A DNA stretch of 64,000 bases from Cladorhizidae sp. MBARI D1340-BT2. Taxonomy: Eukaryota; Porifera; Demospongiae; Poecilosclerida; Cladorhizidae. Position numbers and translations under genes: made by a program. Positions 56,380-64,000 of the stretch are shown here, piece by piece (the first letter of the stretch is position 1; the number at the start of each line of letters is the position of its first letter). The DNA lies in NCBI GenBank assembly GCA_028752905.1, contig JAQNBH010000012.1:27165816-27229815 (forward strand). Direction: 5' to 3'. The notes under the pieces were generated by a model, which had not been told where the DNA came from, searched no databases, and saw only the letters and a list, made by a program, of their open reading frames with translations.

Positions 56380-58898
56380 CTGCCATGCGTTTGCATTGAA
56401 TTTGGCTTTCTTCAGCTCCTCAGCGAAACCACACCTGTCTTTCCTGGCAGTCCCACATCCATAGAACCCTCTCCTCTCCAAATCAACCAACAGGCTGTGG
56501 GAGGTTAAAAAAAAGTTGTTGAAATAGGCATGGTGCTACTTGCCTTGTAGGTCCTCAGTTAGGTCCTTGACCACTCTTGTTCCCATGTGCTGTTCAACTG
56601 CACCTTTCTTTTCCCCTGTATATACTTCGAACTGCGAGACAGAAAAGGCTTTCAGCTATCAGCCCGAACCCACACCTTGATACCTCTTTTGATGGGTTTC
56701 ATGGGCATGTACTGTTTCAGGGATGAATGTCCTTGAAAGTTAATTATAGCCTCATCAATTGCTATCTCACAGTTCGGGCTGTACGTAGGATGAAAACTTG
56801 TGTGGGGCTGACAAGAGGTGAGATTTTCCCCAACCTGTCATAATTTGCACAGCCCCTTGTGGAAATTGTAGAAAAATGTACAAATCTTGAAATATCCCTG
56901 TACCTATCCCTAGATATTCTTTGGACTATTGGTTTGTAGTTGTGGATGGGATCCTCTTCCAGTAGTCTTTTGTGGATGGCTGGTGATTAATTCCCATTAG
57001 AATGCTGAAGCTTTGAACGCTTGAATGTCATCCTTGGTAATTTCTTTCCAAGAAACATAGGCTTCAGCACCCATGACCTCTTCAGCATACTTGTTTGTCT
57101 GATCTACTGTCTCTTCCACTATGTTAGGTGTTAAAAAAAGTTCAAATACCTCCAGTGGTGATTCCGGAATAGGAACTGTAGGTCCTACTGAGTTTGTGAA
57201 TGGATAAATGGTAGGGGTCACTAGGTTTGTGGACCAAACTGGAGGCAATGTCTGTGTGGAAGAGACAGTGGATGGCAAGGCTGAGGAGGTAGCAGTGAAA
57301 GAGGGTGATGGTTGGATTGTTGTTGAGTCTGTATAAGATTGAGTTGGGGCTGGGGTGTGTAAGTGGGTGTGGTTGATATACTGATGTTGGTTGAGGCATG
57401 GGTGTGGTCGATTCTGATGTAGGTCGCAGCTGGGTATGGAAGTGGGTGTGGTCGATAATGATGTTGGTTGGGACTGGTGTATGGTCAATATTGCTGTAGG
57501 TTGAGGCTGGGTGTGGTCGATACTGATGTGGTTTGAGGTTAGGGTATGGTCAATGTGGTTTGAGGCTCGGGTGTGGTCAATGTGGTTTGAGGTTTGGTTG
57601 TGGTCAATGTGGTTTGAGGTCTGGGTGTGGTCGATACTGATGTGGGTAGATGGTGAGGTGTGGTCAATATCGATGTGGTTTTAGGAAGGGGTGTGGTCAA
57701 CACTGATGTGGTTTGATGAGGGTGTGTGGTCGCTATTGATGTGGTTGAGGGTGTGGTGTGGTCGATACCGATGTGGTTTGAGGAAGGGGTGTGGTCGATA
57801 CTGATGTGGGTTGAGGCTGGGGTGTGGTCAGTGCAGTTTGAGGCTTGGGTGTGGTCAATGTGGTTTGAGGTCAGGGTGTGGTCGATACTGATGTGGGTTG
57901 AGGATGGTGCTTGGTCAATATCGATGTGGTTTGAGGAAAGGGTGTGGTCAACACTGATGTGGTTTGAGGAAGGGGTGTGGCCGATACTGGTGTGAGTTGG
58001 GGGTGGGGTGTGGTCAATACCAATGTGGTTTGAGGAAGAAGTGTGGTCGATACTGATGGGGTTGAGGACGGGGTGTGGTCAATACTGGTGTGGTTTGATG
58101 AAAGGGTGTGGTCAATGTTGGTGTGGTTCTGGGAAGGGGTGTGGTCAATACTGATGTGGTTTGAGGCTGTGATGTTGCCAATACCAATGTGGTTGATGTT
58201 GGGGTGTGGTCAATACTGATGTGGTTTGAGGATGGGGTGTGGTCAATAGTTGTGTGGCTCGATGAGTGGGTGTGGTCATTTATGATTTGGTTCGAGGAGT
58301 GGGTGTGGTCAATACTGCTGTGGTTTGAGGCTGGGGTGTGGCCAATACTAATGTGGTTTGAGGCCGGGGTGTCGTCAATACTGATGTGGTATGTAGTTTA
58401 AGAAGGGGTGTGGTCTATACTGCTGTTGAGGATAGGGTGTGGTCAATCCTACATCACACCACACCCTAAACCACATCAGTATCGATCACACCCCAGCCTC
58501 AAACCACATCAGTATTGACCACACCCCAGCCTCATACCACATCAGTATTGACCACGCCACTGGGATTTGGAAGTTTGTGTTGTCGATAGCGATGATGGTA
58601 AACGGAGCAGGTAGTAGTAGTGTATACTGAGTCTGATGTGGAAGCAACCATGGAGTCTTTTACTGAGATGGGTGGGGTAAAAGCGACATTCAAATGTACT
58701 TGGGTAGATGGTTGATGAAAGGTGAGGTGTATAATGCAGCAGGTATCGCAGAAGAATGAGCAGCTTCCTCTTCAAATATTGTTTGTTCACTTTACCTTCC
58801 TGCAGGCCTTCAAATTCTTCATCACTTTCATCAGCAAATGGCTCATCAAAGTCCCCATCTGCATCCAAAGCCTTAAAGACTCCTCCAAAGAGAAACAT
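56380..58898 (-). pseudogene. piggyBac transposase gene, copy B, 3' part deleted
   Basis: N-terminus at 58898 downward (KALDADGDFDEPFADESDEE), 33-bp linker array, then EETVDQTNKYAEEVMGAEAY (about 57125-57065). The AIDEAIINF-type catalytic block lies at about 56770-56640 and the CGTARKDRCG region at about 56450. The YNKYMGGVD part present in copy A (9585-9953) is deleted. No LTR element lies here, so this shows the uninterrupted order. Frameshifts inactivate it. Confidence 0.85.
57345..58560. repeat. 33-bp minisatellite in the piggyBac linker, copy B
   Basis: Same degenerate 33-bp units as copy A but a longer array (about 1.2 kb against 0.95 kb). Unit orientation switches at about 58445, as in copy A. 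Confidence 0.9.
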
Positions 58899-58944
58899 TG
58901 TCTTTTTTCCATTAGTATTTAATAATGTAAGTGCTATGTATTAA

Positions 58945-59512
58945 CCCTATGCTTCAGTAATAAAATTTGGTAAAAATGAGTCCCGTTTTTGTAGGCATGT
59001 TTTCTGGCTACTGCTATACTCAATGGTTAAACTTTTTATATCATCTGAATCAGCAAAGATAGCAGAATCACCTTATCTATTGCAATTTAGTATAATAATT
59101 GAATTATGTTTTTGGCAATTACTAGAGCACAACATTTTACGTTTTTCAAACTTTTTAATATTTATCTCAAGAACAACTAGCCTCACATGTATCATTCTGA
59201 TACCATCATAACCAGCATTGAATTAGCTTTCAAATGATATGAAATTTAGTTGTAAAGAGAAAAAAATATTGAAAATATATTGAATTGAAATGTTGCTATT
59301 TTGGACGATAGTTTCCTCTTTTTACTATGGCGTGGCACAAAAAATTACAATAATTATTTAAAGGTTCTATAATGCAATCAATACATTATGTAATGCATAA
59401 ACAAAAAGAAAGCAATGCTAGAAACAAGAAAAGTGAAGCAGGTAGGTAGATAAATATTATTGAAATATGGTTATTTAAAGTGCGATTTTTCAATGGTGAC
59501 TGAAGTAGAGGG
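58945..59512. mobile_element. piggyBac-type MITE at TTAA, copy B only
   Basis: 568 bp flanked by TTAA on both sides (58941-58944 and 59513-59516). Inverted ends are CCCTATGCTTCAGTAA on the left and the complement of CCCTCTACTTCAGTCA on the right. A CCC start and TTAA target are piggyBac hallmarks. Copy A at about 16991-16999 has the empty site, with TTAC in place of TTAA. The interior is AT-rich and without transposase. Confidence 0.85.
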
Positions 59513-61249
59513 TTAAAGGCACTATCATGAACTTCAGTCAGTATCTTGGTATGACGCCAAGAAGGTGATGGTATCTCGTCTTCCCTTGGCCAGACCAGTG
59601 TTGACTCTGAAGCTCTGCTTGCTAATTTGGGTGATTTTTTTTTCTGTGTCACAAAGAAGGACTGTTTTTTTCCTTCCAAACATCACACCATGGTAGAATT
59701 CACCCAGTAGTATCCTTGTGTTTTACTTCAATCTGTATGTTGTTTGTTGCAATTATTGGTTTCTGCATGGTATTTTCTTTCTCTGTTATCATTGTGATGG
59801 TCATGTATTGTTCTGTCATATATTATGTATTCACACTTCTGGAATGCTATAATTCAGATCAAATATCAAATTGTGGTACACTGTAGACGTAAAGTATTAT
59901 GTTTTCATTATTATGAAGACACATTCAAAACACTCATTCCTGTGATAGGGCGCTTCATTTTAGAGTCCCTTGAACCTTATTTCTACATTGTTGCCTACAG
60001 TATTTGAATCTTCACAGTATATCATGTATCTATATAATTATAATGATTAAAATACCTGTATGATAAATTATACATGAAGGTGCGTAGCTTATTATTTTAC
60101 ACACATCAAAACAAGAATTACCAAGTTCAAATAAGATTCGTCTCAATGTGGTTTTGACTTACTATAATTATTGTTCTGTTGACTATCGAGGTGGACCAAA
60201 TCATTGCACGTTAACAAAATTCCACGTGGAAACAGACCATTGCAGATTTGTGCACTGTGGCATGTGGCTTTTCTACCACATACTAAATAAAAGTGACACA
60301 ATACACCACAACCCTCCCACCCACCACCTCCGGAAAATTTTCTTCTGTATACATCCCTGCACACACACACACCCACAACACTCAATTACATGAGAATGGT
60401 GCTTAGAGCAAGGTGATATCCACACCATGCTGTACATATTTGTTGACTTCTTCCTCTCTCTCACAGACACATATGTGCCTGAAGCAAGTCAAGATCAAGA
60501 ACTCAAGAAACAAGTGAGGTTAGCCTGAACAGTGAAGGAGGAGGTCTCGTTGAAGAAAAATTTAACTGCAATGTTTACATGAGGCTAACTTTTTAGTCAG
60601 AAGCAATGATAGCATTGCCTTTGTATAAATTTTTGTTTTGATCACAAACTCATTTTGGAGCTTTTTCTTTGCTCTTCAAAATGAGTTATGAAAATGTCTG
60701 TATTGGAAGTTATTGATGATCAAAGGTCAGAGGTTGCCGAAACGTCTGGCTCTCTATCCTGACCCCTCCCTCATGTACTTCTCTCTTCCCTGAGGGTTGT
60801 GGATGTGTCTTGAGAAAGGCTGCAAGATTCTCAACTTCCTGCAGCAGCGTGACTTCCTTGGTGCAGAAGACTGGATTGGTCATCTATTCCTTACCATTGG
60901 GGTCTTACTTTTAAACATTTCAAGCCTCAAGAGTGGCCTTCTGGAATCCATGAGAAACCTGGGAGAGTAGGTTCTCCTTAGGTGTCAGCCTGTGCCAGGC
61001 TCATAGTTGGACCTCATATTGCATGAGCAGTGGAGATCTGTTGGGATGGATGGGGGATCCTTCTTTAAAAAGCCAGTGGGAAAGGCAGTCGACTTGGTGT
61101 GTGGGGGCATTGCTTTCTATCCCACATTATAGCGCCTAACCTTAAAACACTTTGCATGTACAAGGATAGCAAATCATGGAAAGCATCCATCATGTGTATA
61201 TAGCTATACTTTGTAAAACACTTATCAGTATGACCCCGAATTCTCATCT

Positions 61250-61983
61250 CTAATTTGGGTGAAGAACTTGAAGACTCTTTATCGTAAAGAACTTGTGTAT
61301 ATGACCCTGGCATACATAGAAGAAAACATTCTCAACCCATCCTCCACTGCAATTGATGTCAGCTCTAAGATTTCAATCCTTCAAGCAGTGAATTTTGTTG
61401 CCAAAAGTTGTTGGGCAGTAAAGAGCTACGATTATCAACTTTTTTCGAAAAGCTGGCTTCTTTACTTTTGAAAATAATGAGGAGTTTAGTTTTGACATAC
61501 CAGAGATTAACAATGGGGAAGAATACAATAACATAGATGCTGAGTTACCTACCTTGTTAGTGAAAACAACGTTCAAGATGATGAAATTGTGGAGAGTATT
61601 ATTGCCAAAAGGCTTTGCCTTGAACAAAGTGATAATTATGACAACGATAATGAGATTGATCCTGTTCCTCTGATTACGCATGCAGAAGCAAAGCTTCACA
61701 TACTTGGACTACAACGCTGTTTTACTGAACAGGGATTTGACCATGCAGCACATTCTTTGCTAGAGAAGTGTGCTGATTTAGTTGATCTTAGGGGAGCCAC
61801 AGCCATTAAACAAACCACTCTACTCAATTTCATCAACTAATCGTTATACATGCAATATTGTACATATAACTGTATGTGTTATACATGTAGTAACAATTTA
61901 TATAAGTCTGATATATTAGCCAGCTGGATAAATGGACCACTTTTGTTTGGGACGGATGTGGTCCAATTATCAGGAGTGCACTA
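61250..61983 (+). pseudogene. Tigger/jerky-like transposase C-terminal fragment
   Basis: 61259-61471 reads AIDVSSKISILQAVNFVAKS and VKSYDYQLF, matching the end of the DDE domain in Tigger proteins. A shifted frame at 61589-61840 (EIVESIIAKRLC; PLITHAEAKLHILGLQRCF; KQTTLLNFI) is the usual C-terminal tail. CCAATTATCAGGAGTGCACT at about 61962-61981 may be the right terminal repeat, next to TA. The left end is absent, probably cut by the duplication junction at about 61075. It is unrelated in sequence to the Tigger at 5037. Confidence 0.7.
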
Positions 61984-62419
61984 TAATATATATATATATA
62001 TATGACCATCCTGCCCCTGGAGTAGGTGAAGTTTACTCACCAGAAATAAGTGTTACAACTCGCAAAGTGAAAACGTTAACAAATCACTGAAGGGTGCAAT
62101 AGGTATTACAACAAATGAACAAAATGAACACAATTCAGACATACTCAAATCTATGAGGGACTGTGGTAAGATTCAGAACAGAATATAAGAGAACGGATTA
62201 AGTTATAATAACCTCTCAATAATAACTTCAATTAGGATTCTCACAATGTTTCGACCGGATGCTCTAGCCTTCATCAGGAATAAGTGTTGTGAAAACGGAA
62301 GTCAGCTGATGTCGAGTGATGGTGAGCTGACACACAAAATAGACACAAAATTGAAATGACTGACAAGATGCTAGGGTCAGTACACTCCCCATGGTCTCTT
62401 CTGACACCACATGGAAATT
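61984..62419. other. (TA)n and hammerhead-like motif region
   Basis: (TA)n at about 61985-62003. On the minus strand CTGATGAAGGCTAGAGC (from 62277) is followed by CGAAAC (62253-62248). No coding sequence. Confidence 0.45.
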
Positions 62420-62990
62420 GATGTCCTGCAGAATGAGGAGGGCAGACTCGTGCTTGTCGTAGTTGTCTGAGTTCTCTGCTTAGAAATCTTGACAATGACA
62501 ACTTTGACACGACTATCTGGTCTGGATTGGCCAAAAGATTTTACCAAGTGGCCAATGGTTTCTTGGTGGTTGTTTATCACGAAGTTGGACAATGTCATCA
62601 ATGGTGATCGACCTCTTAGGCTGTATCCATTTGCATCTTGACTAGAGCTCTTGAATGTACTCATTTTGTCATGTGGTCCAGAACTAATCTGCCAGACACT
62701 GAGCTCTTATCAACATTCTCTTGCCATCTGCCAAATTGTCAGCATTGATCTCTCCAGGAGGAGTAGGGTGAGGCATACTGTCACGCAGAGTGAGTATCAT
62801 GGCAGGATAGAGTGGCTGTGGAGATTCTGGATCTGAAGTGACTTCCCAAAGTGGCGTAGAATTCACAGTGGCAGACACTTTGAACACCGACCAACCATTC
62901 AGAGTGTTCCTTTGTGAACTCATCTAACTGAACCAATCTTTCTCTCCCAAATATCTCCAAAGTGTGAGGCATGGGCTAGATTGAAGATCC
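62420..62990 (-). pseudogene. BEL/Pao-type integrase C-terminal fragment (DUF5641-like)
   Basis: Minus strand. HFGDIWERKI (about 62955) is the end of the integrase core. It is followed, after a frame change, by NSTPLWEVTSDPESPQPLYP and PAMILTLRDS (about 62860-62780), then PPGEINADNL. A shifted frame gives RDKQPPRNHWPLGK (about 62595-62555) and VVIVKIS. This succession is the C-terminal DUF5641 region of BEL/Pao retrotransposons. No LTR, RT or protease is nearby, so it is a truncated remnant. Confidence 0.72.
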
Positions 62991-64000
62991 AGTCAGAACT
63001 GCGAGTTCAAGTAGGCCTTGAGCTCAGCAATATCAATCATGGCAGCATCTTTTTCAGTTGCTTTGTATTATTTTCTGGAACCTACAAAGTTTTTTAAAAT
63101 AACCTTTTCAATAATCAACTGGAAATTGTATTCTCTCGACGTTTTGGGCTCTAGCCTTCATCAGAGATGCTAAGACTCGCATGAGCCTACCGGTAGCTAT
63201 ATATCCAACACCCTACCGGCACATGTGTCCAGCATGTGAACAGGCACACACATCCAACACATGAACCAGTAGTGAATAATTTAAAAACTAAGGAGTGATA
63301 GAAAAAGGCGTGTGAGAAGCACAGTATCCTATTATGAAGAAAGATCGGGTGAAGTGTTTCACTCTGACTTAAATCATCAACACACTTACGATCGACACGT
63401 TTCATAAAAAAAAAAATTTTTTTTTGATTTTTATTTATTTTTAATTTTAATTTTTTTATAATTTTTTTAAATTTTTTTGCTACCTAAAATGGAAGTGATC
63501 GTCACGGACAACGATTTTTGAATCTAAGTTGGAAATGGTCGGCATTACTAAAACGAATAAATTACTCTTAGATATTTCTCCATATTACAATCCAATCTGA
63601 TGATGACTGTATATTGTTAGGCCAGCTATGGTTATGATTGGAGTATCCAAATTTCAAATACTTATATACTCGCCACACGATGCATCTCTAGTATAAATGT
63701 ATGTAGGTAAGTCATATTAGGAAAGCCCCCCCCCCCACTTTCATCAGGCTGAAGCACAAAAATTAAATAGATAGCAATCACTGAAGGACAAACACCAGCT
63801 TTGATGTAGCCTATGTAACTAAAATTAACTCTTTTCCCGGTGTAAGCGCCATATGGCGTAATTGCTTTTGAAAAATCATAAAAAATCAATCCTTGGGTTG
63901 TTTTGCAAAACAAAAATATCATAAAATAGCTGCAAAATTATACGGCAAAATAGCGCCATGGTAACTAGGGAAATCCCGCCGTAAAGTTCAAGGGGTCAAT
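62991..64000. other. Right edge, no gene recognised
   Basis: Minus-strand CTGATGAAGGCTAGAGCCC (63164-63146) is another hammerhead-like motif. A/T homopolymer runs lie at about 63405-63480. GTAAGCGCCATATGGCG at about 63841-63857 resembles the sub-terminal part of the piggyBac at 25358, so another piggyBac may begin here. Confidence 0.4.

Larger units (their letters stand above)
48835..61075 (+). repeat. Segmental duplication, copy B
   Basis: Direct-orientation partner of 1-18586. It shares hAT, 46-bp array, 40-bp repeat, Merlin, piggyBac, 33-bp array and the unassigned tail. Unique to this copy are the 51422-51606 insertion and the TTAA MITE (58945-59512). It lacks the Tigger and CsRn1 insertions and has deletions in the piggyBac 3' part. 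Homology probably continues left of 48835, but copy A is off-window there. Confidence 0.92.

Overview
This is a stretch of an invertebrate animal genome and consists almost entirely of transposable elements and tandem repeats. No intact host gene is evident. The eukaryotic character is shown by intron-like splice signals inside transposons, LTR retrotransposons of metazoan types, pogo/Tigger, hAT, piggyBac and Merlin DNA transposons, and high-copy minisatellites. A decayed ZU5-domain gene at about 19.5-20.4 kb resembles the expanded ZU5 families of sponges and other early-branching animals. A sponge or another marine invertebrate is my best guess, from recall and not from any search.

The main layout is a direct segmental duplication. 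Copy A (1 to about 18,586, cut by the left window edge) and copy B (48,835 to about 61,075) share the same order: a hAT (DUF4371-type) transposase pseudogene containing a 46-bp minisatellite, a Merlin/ISXO2-like transposon, a minus-strand piggyBac gene with a 33-bp minisatellite, and about 1.6 kb of unassigned sequence. The copies differ by clean insertions with visible empty sites in the other copy. Copy A has an 815-bp Tigger-like element (TA target) and a 4.6-kb CsRn1-like Ty3/gypsy element (ATGG target). Copy B has a 568-bp TTAA-flanked MITE and a 185-bp insertion.

Between the copies (18.6-47.7 kb) lie the ZU5 pseudogene, two Ty3/gypsy remnants with integrase upstream of reverse transcriptase (21.5 and 40.0 kb), a full-length piggyBac with introns (25.4-28.6 kb), a hAT MITE (29.1 kb), and a young GC-rich gypsy element with a 1,599-codon gag-pol frame (30.1-35.6 kb, minus strand). 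There are also a 21-bp satellite (37.3-38.2 kb), a MITE (38.3 kb), a second hAT pseudogene (43.2 kb) and a 47-bp satellite (45.2-46.0 kb). To the right of copy B are a Tigger C-terminal fragment and a BEL/Pao integrase tail.

The most interesting points are three. First, the gypsy element at 30.1-35.6 kb carries an LTR segment perfectly complementary to the 14 nt directly after its 5' LTR, the hallmark of Tf1-type self-priming, and no tRNA primer site is seen. Second, the 46-bp and 40-bp minisatellites appear to be amplified pieces of the hAT transposase coding sequence itself. Third, the paired empty and filled sites give an internal relative clock for the duplication. All similarity statements are by eye; no search or alignment program was run.
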